In this document: in pieces, positions 53,536-62,193 of the stretch
How positions within the stretch are numbered: the first letter of the stretch is position 1
Layout of the letters: every line of letters begins with the position of its first letter
NCBI GenBank assembly: GCA_025782395.1
Contig: JALGZD010000191.1
Location: 1-64,000 of the forward strand
Length of the DNA stretch: 64,000 bases
Origin: a bacterium
GTDB lineage: Bacteria > Joyebacterota > Joyebacteria > Joyebacterales > Joyebacteraceae
Direction of reading: 5' to 3'
Notes under the pieces: generated by a model
What the model saw: the letters and a program-made list of their open reading frames with translations, nothing else
Told to the model about the DNA's origin: nothing
Databases searched by the model: none
Position numbers and translations under genes: made by a program

Positions 53536-54765
53536 TTACCCTGCCAGAGCTCGCTCAACATCGCCCAGCGACTGTCCAATAGCCACCGGTTCACCTGCCG
53601 ACTTCATTGCCGCATCGGTGTCCTTGAGACCGCTTCCGGTCATCAGGACCGCGATCCGCTCATCCGGCGCGACCATTCCTTCCCGAACGGCTTTGGTGAG
53701 ACCCGCGAAGGCCGTCACACCCGCCGGCTCACCAAAGATGCCGGTCGCCTGCGCCAACTCCCGAATGGCGGCGACGATTTCGTCATCGGTCACGGTCATA
53801 ATCGTTCCACCGCTCGCCGTGATTCCCTGTACGGCCTTCCGCCAGTTCCTGGGGTGGCCCACGGCGATGCTGTCCGCGATTGTGCACGGGGTACACGGGA
53901 CGAGTTCCCCGCCGCTCTCGAATACCTGCTTCACCGGACTCGCGCCTTCGGCCTGAACGCCGATGAGCTCGGGCATTCTGTCGATGAACCCGAGCTTCAG
54001 GAACTCAGCAAATCCCTTGTACGTGCCGCTCATGATGCAACCGTCCCCGACGGGAACAAAGACCCTGTCCGGCGCGCGAAAACAGAGCTGTTCGCATATC
54101 TCGAACGCCACCGTCTTCTTGCCCTCGACGAGGTACGGATTCACGGCGCAACAGCGGTTGTACCAGTCGTAGCGCTCAATAGCTTTGTTTGCGAGATCGA
54201 AGGCGTCGTCGTAGCTTCCGTCGACGGTGAAGACGGTCGCGCCGTAGACCAGAAGCTGCGCTACCTTCGGGCGCGGGGCCGTTCCTGGAACAAAGATGCA
54301 GCACGGCACCCGACTTGCCGCAGCGAAGCCCGCAAGCGAGCAACCTGCGTTGCCGGTCGAGGCGGCGGCTACGACTTTCACGCCCTCCTGAGCTGCTCTC
54401 GCCATGGCGACCGAGGTCGCGCGGTCCTTGAGAGACGCCGTCGGATTGAGGCTGTCATCCTTGATGTAGAGCTCGGACAGTCCGAGCACGCCCTCCACGT
54501 GATAGAGGGGTGTCCAACCGACGCGAAGCGGCGGCGTGTGCTCAAGGGACTCGACCGGCATCAGCGGCAGATAGCGCCAGTGGGAGGGCTCGGTCGAACG
54601 CGAGAGGTCCTCTCTGGTGAAACGCGACGCGATCTCCTCGTAGTCGTAGAGGACATCGAGGATGCCTTCCACGCCACACTCCGGACACGTGAACCGAACC
54701 TCGTCGGGCGCGTACTCGCGTCCACACTTCGCGCACTCGAGCGCTGTGACCCTTGCTCCCCTCAC
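53536..54765 (-). CDS. Threonine synthase-like PLP-dependent enzyme (fold type II)
   Basis: The 409-residue protein starts at GTG 54765 (GGGAG five bases before). An N-terminal zinc ribbon is seen (CAKCGREYAPDEVRFTCPEC), followed by the fold-type II PLP domain: SLNPTASLKDRATSVAMA with the PLP lysine, AASTGNAGCSLAGFAAASRV, VPVGDGCIMSGTYKGFAEF and a C-terminal VLMTGSGLKD. It resembles archaeal-type threonine synthase. In its place in the classic urate cluster is YgeX, a diaminopropionate ammonia-lyase of the same fold, so it may act as an ammonia-lyase here. The threonine-synthase name should be read as a family label. Confidence 0.9.
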   Translation of the reverse strand: MRGARVTALECAKCGREYAPDEVRFTCPECGVEGILDVLYDYEEIASRFTREDLSRSTEPSHWRYLPLMPVESLEHTPPLRVGWTPLYHVEGVLGLSELYIKDDSLNPTASLKDRATSVAMARAAQEGVKVVAAASTGNAGCSLAGFAAASRVPCCIFVPGTAPRPKVAQLLVYGATVFTVDGSYDDAFDLANKAIERYDWYNRCCAVNPYLVEGKKTVAFEICEQLCFRAPDRVFVPVGDGCIMSGTYKGFAEFLKLGFIDRMPELIGVQAEGASPVKQVFESGGELVPCTPCTIADSIAVGHPRNWRKAVQGITASGGTIMTVTDDEIVAAIRELAQATGIFGEPAGVTAFAGLTKAVREGMVAPDERIAVLMTGSGLKDTDAAMKSAGEPVAIGQSLGDVERALAG

Positions 54766-54780
54766 ACGTTCTCCCGTCTG

Positions 54781-56169
54781 CTACATCCGGCCCCAGAGAT
54801 CGCGCGCGAGCTCTCTCGCCCGCGCTGCCGTACCTGCTGCGTCAACCGTTGTGAACTCCCGATCCCGCATGATCTCCCGGCCACCGATGATCACCGTCTC
54901 GACCATCCATCCGGTCAATCCAAAGATCACGTGTCCTGTGAAGTTCGCCGCCTCCAGTGGCGTAGGTGGATCGTAGTCGAGGACGATGATGTCCGCGAGT
55001 GAGCCGGCTGAGAGCTCGCCGACAGTACCGTTCACAAGACGAGACCCAATCACCGCGTTGTTCCTGAGACAGAGCCGCTCGGCCACATCGTGCCCCACTC
55101 GAGGGTCGCCTGCGTGGTGCCGGTGGATCAGGTTCGCAACCTTCATCTCGTCGAACATGCTCCCTGTGAATCCGTCCGTCCCCAGCCCGACGAGGACTCC
55201 CGCCTCGAGCATCCCCGGCACGTCGGTGCATCCGACGGCGTTGTTCATGTTCGACTGCGGGTTGTGAACGACCATTGTTCCCGTGTCTATCAGGATGTCC
55301 CGCTCGTGCTCACTGATATGGATGCAATGTGCGGCGATCGTCTTCTGCCCCAGGATGCCGTGCCCTTGTAGTCGCTCGACAACACGCTTCCCGCATCGCC
55401 TCAGGCTGTCATCGACATCCGCCCTATCTTCCGCCACGTGGATATGACAGCCGACTCCAGCGTCCCGGGCGATATCCCCGGCCCGGTCCAACGTTTCGTC
55501 ATCGACGGTGAAGCTCGCGTGGAGTCCCACGCTTGCCGTCAGGAGCCCCCCGCCGTCGCCACCGCCATCGTCCTCAGCAGCACCCCTCGTGGAGTCCGAC
55601 GCTGACACCGCGAGCTCCTGAATGAAAGCCGCGTTCTCGGCGAGCCCCTCTTCCCGCTTCGTCTCTCCGTTCCTGTCGGAGATCTCGAAGCAGAGATTCG
55701 CGCGAATCCCGATCTCCTCAAGGGCATCCGCCACGTTGGCGAGGCTGTCGGTAACGCTTACCTGGCTGGCATGATGATCGATGATGGTCGTCGTGCCGCT
55801 CCGCACGAGATCGAGGGCGCCTATGGCTGCCGAGTACCAGGTGTGCTCGTGCGTCAGGGCGCGGTCGAGCCTCCACCAAAGGTGTTCAAGTATCTCGGTG
55901 AAGTTGCCAGACGGTGCAATCTCGGCCATGAGGCCACGCGCCAATGCGCTGTAGAGGTGCGTGTGAGCGTTGATGAACCCCGGCATGATCAGCTTGCCAC
56001 TCGTGTCGATCACTTCAGCGCCGCGGTGCCCGGGGGCAATCTCCGAGGCAGGACCGACGGCCACGATCCGATCGCCCTCAAAGGTGACCGCTCCGCCTTT
56101 AATGACCTGCGGTTCAGATCCGCCCGTGAAGACGGTTCCTCCCTTGAGGATCTTCGTGACGTCAGGCAA
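54781..56169 (-). CDS. ssnA: SsnA-family putative aminohydrolase
   Basis: The start is a TTG (56169) with AGGAG seven bases upstream, giving 462 residues. The amidohydrolase metal sites are NAHTHLY (His 69 and 71), then HAS-type and IHVAEDRADVDD, AHCIHISEHE, and GTDGFTG. The fold and LWWRLDRALTHEHTWYSA segment match SsnA, found with urate and xanthine catabolic genes. It should hydrolyse an amino-purine or an imidazole intermediate. An insertion after residue about 195 (DSTRGAAEDDGGGDGGG) is low-complexity. It is the first gene of the long operon and has a promoter at 56284-56312. Confidence 0.9.
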   Translation of the reverse strand: MPDVTKILKGGTVFTGGSEPQVIKGGAVTFEGDRIVAVGPASEIAPGHRGAEVIDTSGKLIMPGFINAHTHLYSALARGLMAEIAPSGNFTEILEHLWWRLDRALTHEHTWYSAAIGALDLVRSGTTTIIDHHASQVSVTDSLANVADALEEIGIRANLCFEISDRNGETKREEGLAENAAFIQELAVSASDSTRGAAEDDGGGDGGGLLTASVGLHASFTVDDETLDRAGDIARDAGVGCHIHVAEDRADVDDSLRRCGKRVVERLQGHGILGQKTIAAHCIHISEHERDILIDTGTMVVHNPQSNMNNAVGCTDVPGMLEAGVLVGLGTDGFTGSMFDEMKVANLIHRHHAGDPRVGHDVAERLCLRNNAVIGSRLVNGTVGELSAGSLADIIVLDYDPPTPLEAANFTGHVIFGLTGWMVETVIIGGREIMRDREFTTVDAAGTAARARELARDLWGRM

Positions 56170-56242
56170 TCCCGCGCTCCTGGACAAGCCAAGACGACGG
56201 CTCGACGCGCTCCGCGCCGACACCCCGCACCACACCCCAATC

Positions 56243-56277
56243 CTCGGAATGTTCCCTAGCGAAGGGCACTTTCCGAG
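56243..56277 (-). other. Stem-loop at the predicted 5' end of the ssnA operon mRNA
   Basis: CTCGGAA (56277-56271 on the minus strand) pairs with TTCCGAG (56249-56243), and inside it CCCT pairs with AGGG. With the predicted transcription start about seven bases after the -10 (near 56277), the transcript would begin within this stem. A 5'-terminal hairpin of this kind can slow 5'-dependent decay. Confidence 0.55.
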
Positions 56278-56283
56278 CTTCCG

Positions 56284-56312
56284 AGTTTAGATGCAGCTCT
56301 CGCCAATGTCAA
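56284..56312 (-). promoter_or_regulatory. Sigma70-type promoter of the purine-catabolism operon
   Basis: Read on the minus strand, the hexamers are TTGACA (56312-56307) and TAAACT (56289-56284), with 17 bases between. The -35 is perfect; the -10 matches TATAAT at four of six positions. It lies 115 bases upstream of the ssnA start and faces it. Confidence 0.7.
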
Positions 56313-56364
56313 CGGGATTCGGGTCGCAAGGCATCCCTTAGGGGTCGCATGAACCGGTTCTGCC

Positions 56365-56373
56365 TGATATAAT
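56365..56373 (+). promoter_or_regulatory. Extended -10 promoter of the plus-strand gene
   Basis: TGATATAAT is an extended -10 element (TGn plus TATAAT), with no good -35. It lies about 93 bases upstream of ATG 56467 and is the divergent counterpart of the operon promoter. Confidence 0.65.
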
Positions 56374-56466
56374 AAGCATGTTGCAGTTTCGACCCCGTGG
56401 GGCCGCTGCCTCCCCTCCTTTCCCGACGCCCCACCGAACCCACCCACAGAGACCGGAGGTGCTGAA

Positions 56467-57786
56467 ATGAGATCGTTGTGTCTTCTCGCTTTGGCTGTTG
56501 TGGCTCTCTCCGTCCCGATCGTCGCATTCTCCGGAGCCAACGACGGCTATGTGGCCTGCACGACGTCCAAGACGTGCGTACCGTTCGACGTCAACACCTA
56601 CTTGCAGGACACGCCAATCGATCTCCTTCCCGACGGTGATTACCCCTATGACTGCACCATGAAGCCGGACGGGTCGGAGGTCTGGATCGCCGGCGCCACC
56701 GGCGACGCCGTCGTGGTCATAGACACGGCCACGAACCTCATCACACACAGTCTCGCCGTCGGGGAATACCTCAACTCCATTGTCTTCTCGGATGACAGCT
56801 CGTTCGCCATGGCATCAAGTCGCAACGACGACGTCATCTACATCATCGACACCGAGACCTACACCGTCATCGACACGCTACCCTGTGTCTCGGGCACCGG
56901 TGGAACCTACGACAGCCCCGGCCAGCTCGCTCTGGATCCGGTCAGCAAGCGCATATACGCGGTCGACTGGTATGGGGACTTTCTCTACGAGATCGCAGAG
57001 GACGGCTCGCACGTCGTGAACAACGTCGACATCGGCAGCAGTCTCTGGCAACTGGTCGTCGACCCGGATGGTCAGTACATCTACGTCACGGACAGGGGGA
57101 CCAACCAGGTCCGTGTCATAGACCAGACCACACTTACGGAGGTCACAACGATCGACGTCGGCGACGACCCGTGGGGCATAGACGTAACGCTCGACGGTTC
57201 CAGAATCGTCGTCGCGTGCGAGGACGACTCCAACGTGTACGTCATCGACACGAGCGACTGGTCGACAACGCAGGTGTTCCTGGAGCAGTACGCCGACCCC
57301 CGCGATGTCGACATCCTGGACTCGCAAGGGTACGCGTTCATCGCAGGCGGAACTCTTCTCTCCGCTGTGACGAAGGTCTACATCATCCAGCTCTCCGACA
57401 ATACGCTCAAGGACTCATTCGTGGTCTCGGGTGGTACGAACGCGAACTGCCTGGCCGTGCAGCCGCAGATCACCTCCGAGGCCACCGGCGTGCCGGAGAC
57501 GCCCTTTGAGTCACGGGTCCGTCTCGATTGCTATCCTAACCCGTTCAATCCGAAGACAACGATCGTTTACAATCTGCCGTCGCCGTCGGACGTCAGACTG
57601 TCGGTCTACGATGTGACTGGAAGACTGGTCACGGTCCTGGAAGATGGCGAGCATGGCGCCGGCGACCACGAGATCATCTGGCTTGGGACCGACGCTTCGG
57701 GGGACAATATCGCGACCGGCGTCTACTTCTTCAGACTGACGACGGCTGACGGGAGTACGACCACGAAGGCCGTTCTTCTGAAGTAG
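56467..57786 (+). CDS. Secreted YncE-like beta-propeller with FlgD-like sorting domain
   Basis: This is the only plus-strand gene. ATG 56467 follows GGAGG with good spacing. The 439-residue protein has a signal peptide (MRSLCLLALAVVALSVPIVAFSGA) and then a seven-bladed-type propeller of about 300 residues, with repeated NNVDIG, DPDGQYIYVTDRG, VTLDGSRIVVA and VIDT motifs of the YncE/surface-layer propeller family. The C-terminal FlgD-like Ig domain (YPNPFNPKTTIVY, YDVTGRLVTVL, IATGVYFFRLT) probably guides secretion or anchoring. Its binding partner is unknown. Confidence 0.92.
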   Translation: MRSLCLLALAVVALSVPIVAFSGANDGYVACTTSKTCVPFDVNTYLQDTPIDLLPDGDYPYDCTMKPDGSEVWIAGATGDAVVVIDTATNLITHSLAVGEYLNSIVFSDDSSFAMASSRNDDVIYIIDTETYTVIDTLPCVSGTGGTYDSPGQLALDPVSKRIYAVDWYGDFLYEIAEDGSHVVNNVDIGSSLWQLVVDPDGQYIYVTDRGTNQVRVIDQTTLTEVTTIDVGDDPWGIDVTLDGSRIVVACEDDSNVYVIDTSDWSTTQVFLEQYADPRDVDILDSQGYAFIAGGTLLSAVTKVYIIQLSDNTLKDSFVVSGGTNANCLAVQPQITSEATGVPETPFESRVRLDCYPNPFNPKTTIVYNLPSPSDVRLSVYDVTGRLVTVLEDGEHGAGDHEIIWLGTDASGDNIATGVYFFRLTTADGSTTTKAVLLK

Positions 57787-57852
57787 TGTCGTTGCAACCA
57801 CCAACGTGGATGCCATCAAGGCCGCCGTCGAGAATGCCGCATGCGGATGACC

Positions 57853-59247
57853 CTACTTCGCCCGATGCCCCGGCCGCTGACAGACCTTGCCGCGTTTGAT
57901 GAACGATCCGAGCTCGTGGCTTCCCACGAGCTCGCGGTCTTTCACGACCCAGTTGCCGCGAACCATCGTACCGACCGGCCAGCCTGTCACCTTCAGGCCC
58001 TCGTAGGGTGAGTAGTCGGTGTATCCGTGGAGAATGTCCGGAGTGATCGTCACATCGAGAGCCGGGTCGAAGATAATGATGTCCGCGTCCGTTTCGGGCG
58101 ACAGCGTTCCCTTCTCCGGACAGAGCCCGAAGATCTCGGCGGGATGCGTGCTCAAAAGGTCAACGAGTCCGTTCTCCGTGAGCCTCCCCTCCCGGACGCC
58201 GAACTGCCACATGAGCGGCAGAAGCGTACCGATACCAGGGACGCCCATCGGTATCTTCCTGAAGTCTGCTGCTCCCTCATCCTTGGCTTCGCTCATGAAC
58301 TCGGCGTGGTCCGTGGCCACTACCTGGATAAGTTCCTCTTCGAGGGCATTCCAGAGCTCCTCGCGGTGAACGTCGGAGCGTATGGGCGGGCAGGTTGCGA
58401 AACGCTGGCCGTCCGCGCCCGCGAGCTTCTCCTCGTCCAGAAGCAGAAAATGCGGACAGGTCTCCGCGAAAACGTCGATCCCGAGATCCTTGGCCTCGGC
58501 TATCGTCTTAACAGCCTCGCCCGAGGAGACGTGCACGATGTAGACCGGAGCACCGGCATCGTACGCCACCCGGACGACGGCGGCGACCGCCTCCCCCTCA
58601 GCGTAACCCGGCCTGCTTTCCGCGTGATCGGCTGCCGACAACCTCCCCTGATTCGTCAGCCGAGTGATGCGACTCTCGATCATCCATTCGTTCTCGCAGT
58701 GTACTTCGATCAATCCGCCGTGCCGACCGGCAAGAAGAAACGCCTGGTAGAGCTCGTTCTCTTCGCTGGCCAATCCCGCGTCCGAGTAGACGGTGTACAT
58801 CTTGAATGACGGGATGCCGGCCTCGATCATCCGGGGAATCTCATCGTCCTCCCGGTCATCCCACCGGATGAGCGATGCATGGAGGCCGTAGTCTACATAG
58901 CACTGCCCGTCCGCCTGCGCCCGACGGGCGTTGACGGCTTCCATGAGCCCCTCACCCTTGCGTGGTGTGACGTACGTGAGAAACGACGTCACGCCGCCGA
59001 ACGCGGCCTCACGCGTCGTTGCGAGAAAACCCGAGGACGCGTGTCCTCTGAGTTCCAGATCAACGTGAACGTGCGCGTCGATGACACCGGGGAGAACAAG
59101 CTTGCCCGCAGCGTCGTAGACGTCTGCGCCCGCAGGCTCCGCCAGATCGATCCCGATCTCAGCGATTTTCCCATCCTCCACCAGCAGGTCGGCGGTGTAG
59201 GAATCGATCGCCGTGACGAGCTTTCCTCCCTTGATGATGACTGCCAT
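57853..59247 (-). CDS. Dihydropyrimidinase/hydantoinase-family amidohydrolase (HyuA-like)
   Basis: The 464-residue product has the cyclic amidohydrolase metal sites DAHVHVDL (His 59 and 61), the carbamylated lysine in FKMYT (Lys 149), VHCENEWM, YIVHVSSGEAV and ATDHAEF. In urate-type clusters HyuA opens a hydantoin-like ring of a purine-derived intermediate, so it should act just before the carbamoyltransferase steps. It lies convergent to the plus-strand propeller gene, apart from the rest of the operon. ATG 59247 follows GAGGA. Confidence 0.93.
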   Translation of the reverse strand: MAVIIKGGKLVTAIDSYTADLLVEDGKIAEIGIDLAEPAGADVYDAAGKLVLPGVIDAHVHVDLELRGHASSGFLATTREAAFGGVTSFLTYVTPRKGEGLMEAVNARRAQADGQCYVDYGLHASLIRWDDREDDEIPRMIEAGIPSFKMYTVYSDAGLASEENELYQAFLLAGRHGGLIEVHCENEWMIESRITRLTNQGRLSAADHAESRPGYAEGEAVAAVVRVAYDAGAPVYIVHVSSGEAVKTIAEAKDLGIDVFAETCPHFLLLDEEKLAGADGQRFATCPPIRSDVHREELWNALEEELIQVVATDHAEFMSEAKDEGAADFRKIPMGVPGIGTLLPLMWQFGVREGRLTENGLVDLLSTHPAEIFGLCPEKGTLSPETDADIIIFDPALDVTITPDILHGYTDYSPYEGLKVTGWPVGTMVRGNWVVKDRELVGSHELGSFIKRGKVCQRPGHRAK

Positions 59248-59330
59248 CGTCTTCCTCTTTCGCTGTTCATGTGTGTGAGTGGGACCGGGGTTCAGCGAGC
59301 CCCGCGGCGACGCGGGCGCCGACGGCTCAC

Positions 59331-60212
59331 TTACGGTTCGACGAACTCAGCGATGACACGAGCCAGCTCAGTTTCCTTCCCCCAGTAGCTATGATTCGCG
59401 CCCTCAATGACAACAGCCTCCACTCGGGGCGCTTGAGTCGCCTTGTCACGCAGCAGGCTGACGGCCTTCTCGACCGGCACCGTCACAGCCTCCTCGATCG
59501 TGCCGTAGGTCGCAAGCACCGGGACCGGAAGTGATGCCAGCCTTCGGTAGTCGCCTTCAGCGCCCCGCGCAAACGGGAATACATCGCCGCTTGAACGGTG
59601 ACCATAGACGCTCAGGAACGCCCGCGCCGCCACCGGAACAGCGCGGCCGACCTCCATCAGTGTGTCATCCGCGCCTGCATCGACGTGCGCACGCGCTTCT
59701 GCCACAAGCGCTTCCAGACCGCCGCCCGTCCGCTCATCCTCGAGCGCGAACATATCCGGAGGTGAGATGAGCACCGTTCCCACAGCGCGCTTATCGGGAC
59801 GCTCACTCAGGTAGTAGACGACCTTGCAGGCTCCCAGACTGTGTCCCTGGAAGTAGATCTCGCTGTGTCCGCGCGAAGCGAGGAAGTCAGCGCAGCCTAC
59901 GATGTCGTGGATGCAGTCTCCGTAGATGTCCCACACCATACCGCCCGGAGAGTAGGATGTTTCAACACCGACTCCCCGCAGATTGTCAGAACGGTGATCG
60001 TGTCCACGGTTATTGAAGGTCAGGAACGCAAGCCCTTCCCTCACAACCGCATTGTAGATCGAATCTACGAAGTGATTCTCGTAGAAGTTACCCGCCAGAC
60101 CGTGCGTGTGGAGAACCGCACGTCTCGCGCCACCCTCGGGTGATGCGTAGAAGCCGACGAGTTCAAGACCGTCACGGGCCCGCACGCGGACGAGTTCACC
60201 TTTGATGCTCAT
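59331..60212 (-). CDS. Alpha/beta hydrolase
   Basis: The 293-residue protein shows the hydrolase fold with HTHGLAGNFYENHF (oxyanion region), the nucleophile elbow GHSLGACKVVYYL, and the catalytic acid and histidine in VEAVVIEGANHSYW. The start is taken at MSIKGELV (60212); there is no good ribosome-binding site and a start 12 codons further up is possible. No signal peptide is present. The substrate is unknown. Confidence 0.85.
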   Translation of the reverse strand: MSIKGELVRVRARDGLELVGFYASPEGGARRAVLHTHGLAGNFYENHFVDSIYNAVVREGLAFLTFNNRGHDHRSDNLRGVGVETSYSPGGMVWDIYGDCIHDIVGCADFLASRGHSEIYFQGHSLGACKVVYYLSERPDKRAVGTVLISPPDMFALEDERTGGGLEALVAEARAHVDAGADDTLMEVGRAVPVAARAFLSVYGHRSSGDVFPFARGAEGDYRRLASLPVPVLATYGTIEEAVTVPVEKAVSLLRDKATQAPRVEAVVIEGANHSYWGKETELARVIAEFVEP

Positions 60213-60272
60213 GGGATTGATTCTAGCGGATGCAGGCGTGAGGCTCAAGCGTATGCGGGAGAATCGCGGAAC

Positions 60273-61232
60273 CTATCTATACATCAGCTTTATGTCTGTC
60301 CAGCTCCGCTCTTCAACGGGGACGATTTCATTGATTACCACGATGCCGTCGATCGCCGTAGCTGGTATAGGGTTGTTCTCCAGATCTCTGAGCTCGAAGT
60401 CGTGGAAGTCCACCGGTGAAATTCCCTCAACGAGCGCTTCAAATCTGAGGACTGCGAGTTGCCCGGAGCCGTCCACGCTTCCGCCAAGTATGGCGCCGTT
60501 GATCAGCACCATCTCAGACGGCGTGCCGGTATCCGTCCAGTAGAAGAACGTCTCGTAGCCGCAGCCTGCAGGGAGTGTTCCTTCGGAGACGTCATCCAGA
60601 TCCATGAGGGTCTCGTCGTAGTCGATCCAGAGATCGTAGCCCGTGAGTTCTGTCAGCCCATCGTTGATGGAGACGGACACATCGAAGAAGTTACCAACAT
60701 TGACATTGGTCTCATGCGGGTCGATGTAGATGGTCGGCGGAGCGGTAATGACCTCCCCCCCTATGTGCGCCGCTGATATCGAATTGTTGTCGATGTCTCT
60801 CAGATCGACGTCGTGGAAGGTGATCGGCGAGGTGCCTCCCGCCAGCGCCACGAATGAGAGGACGAGAAATTCGCCGGGGCCATCCACCCATCCCCCGAGT
60901 ATGGCGCCGTTGATCAGCACCATCTCAGACGGTGTGCTATCATCCGTCCAGTAGAGGAAGGTCTCGCAGCTGCTCCCCGCGGGAAGAGCCCCTTCTGAGA
61001 CGCCCGTAAGGTCTATCAGAGTCTCATCATAGTCGATCCACAGGTCGTAGCCCGTCAGCCCTGTGAGCTCATCATTGATCAAGATGCATATCTCAAATGG
61101 ATCGCCGATCTCGACGTGCGTCTCCGGCGGATCGACGTAGATGGTCGGCGCGGCCGCTGCCCGTTCACCAACCAGCAGGGCCACGCACGCGATCCCCACA
61201 ATGAAGAGGGCTGTCTTTGCAGTGCTCGCCAT
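60273..61232 (-). CDS. Secreted protein with two tandem cohesin-like domains
   Basis: The 319-residue protein has a signal peptide (ending VGERAAAA), then two cohesin-type repeats (about 30-165 and 166-300) that each read TIYVDPPETHVEIG/TIYIDPHETNVNVG, GYDLWIDYDETL, and PSEMVLINGAILGG. The repeat unit is 411 bases (137 codons) in the DNA, so it is a recent duplication. A short tail follows. Cohesin domains bind dockerin modules or serve as adhesion modules; the partner is unknown. It starts at ATG 61232 with a GGAG three bases upstream. Confidence 0.85.
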   Translation of the reverse strand: MASTAKTALFIVGIACVALLVGERAAAAPTIYVDPPETHVEIGDPFEICILINDELTGLTGYDLWIDYDETLIDLTGVSEGALPAGSSCETFLYWTDDSTPSEMVLINGAILGGWVDGPGEFLVLSFVALAGGTSPITFHDVDLRDIDNNSISAAHIGGEVITAPPTIYIDPHETNVNVGNFFDVSVSINDGLTELTGYDLWIDYDETLMDLDDVSEGTLPAGCGYETFFYWTDTGTPSEMVLINGAILGGSVDGSGQLAVLRFEALVEGISPVDFHDFELRDLENNPIPATAIDGIVVINEIVPVEERSWTDIKLMYR

Positions 61233-61275
61233 TGCCTCCGCTCGTCTCAATCAACGTGCTGTCTTCTGCTTTCCT

Positions 61276-62079
61276 CTATCGCGATATCACGATCTTACTT
61301 CTGTCCACGATCTCTCTGCCGCAAAGGAGGTCTACGCGAAGCTCTACAAGATACACTCCGGATGGAACCGGCGCGCCGCAGGCATCGCAACCTCGCCACA
61401 TGATGCTCCTCACACGCGCGGCTTCGATGGGACCGGATTTCCAGACCGTTTTCCCGGCGACGTCGTAGATGCTCAGAGAAGCGGCTCGCGCGGAGCCGGG
61501 CAGTCGGAAATGGAGCTCTGTTTCACCGACGCTGGGGTTGGGCACGACGGAGAGGCTCACATTTCCTCCGGCATCGTTCTCGGGAACGCCGGTGCCGGGT
61601 ACGACAGCCACGAGCGCGGATTCGGTGAAGAGCGGAAGAATGGGGTCGCGGCGGAGATCCCTGAGATCTGCAGAGAGGATCTCTATCCATGTCACACCTT
61701 CACCCACCGACATGAACTCCAGATTGACGAGCTCGCCTGGACAGAGCACGAAGGCATCGTGCCCGAGCGTGACATCATTGCAGGAGTGGTGACCGGAATC
61801 AAAGACGTCCCAGTGATACATTGTCCCGTACCCACATTCCGTGAACAGGCTACCTTCCTCTGCTGAGATGAGTTCCAGCACAGAAGGATCGAACTGAAAC
61901 TCCACGAGAAAGCAGGTCACCGTGTCGGCGCCGGCGTCAACCCTGACGCTCATTGAGAACTCCACTCCCGGTTCAACAAGGAGCTCAGCGGGATGCACAA
62001 AGACCGTCGGGGCGGCATACGCATACACGGCCGTCAAGAGAATCAGTGCGACAGTTAATCGTGTAGTTCGCATCGTCAT
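61276..62079 (-). CDS. Secreted cohesin-like protein with FlgD-like C-terminus
   Basis: The 267-residue protein has a signal peptide (MTMRTTRLTVALILLTAVYAYA), one cohesin-like domain (about 22-155; VFVHPAELLVEPGVEFSMSV, VEFQFDPSVLELISA, LGHDAFVLCPG) and a C-terminal Ig-like domain (VPNPSVGETELHF, IYDVAGKTVWKS, VPSGVYLVEL). The NPFNP motif is changed to VPNPSVG. It lies between two other cohesin-type genes and is a likely paralog of both. Confidence 0.85.
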   Translation of the reverse strand: MTMRTTRLTVALILLTAVYAYAAPTVFVHPAELLVEPGVEFSMSVRVDAGADTVTCFLVEFQFDPSVLELISAEEGSLFTECGYGTMYHWDVFDSGHHSCNDVTLGHDAFVLCPGELVNLEFMSVGEGVTWIEILSADLRDLRRDPILPLFTESALVAVVPGTGVPENDAGGNVSLSVVPNPSVGETELHFRLPGSARAASLSIYDVAGKTVWKSGPIEAARVRSIMWRGCDACGAPVPSGVYLVELRVDLLCGREIVDRSKIVISR

Positions 62080-62193
62080 GGCATGCCATCCTTGTGGTGT
62101 TCAGGGTTGGTCCGGACGAAACCGCGAGCCCAGAATTGAGGTTACCGCCCGGACCTTCCCGTCAGCCATCCCTGAGAGCGGTCAGGAATAGCC

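Noticed and set aside
53185-55002. A plus-strand frame of about 600 codons opposite the 2Fe-2S and PLP enzyme genes.
   Set aside because: It spans two recognised genes and their gap, with low-complexity Arg- and Pro-rich sequence and no start signal.
56170-56283. A purine riboswitch in the leader of the operon.
   Set aside because: I could not find the conserved three-way junction sequences; only the 5' hairpin and a GC-rich stretch are visible.
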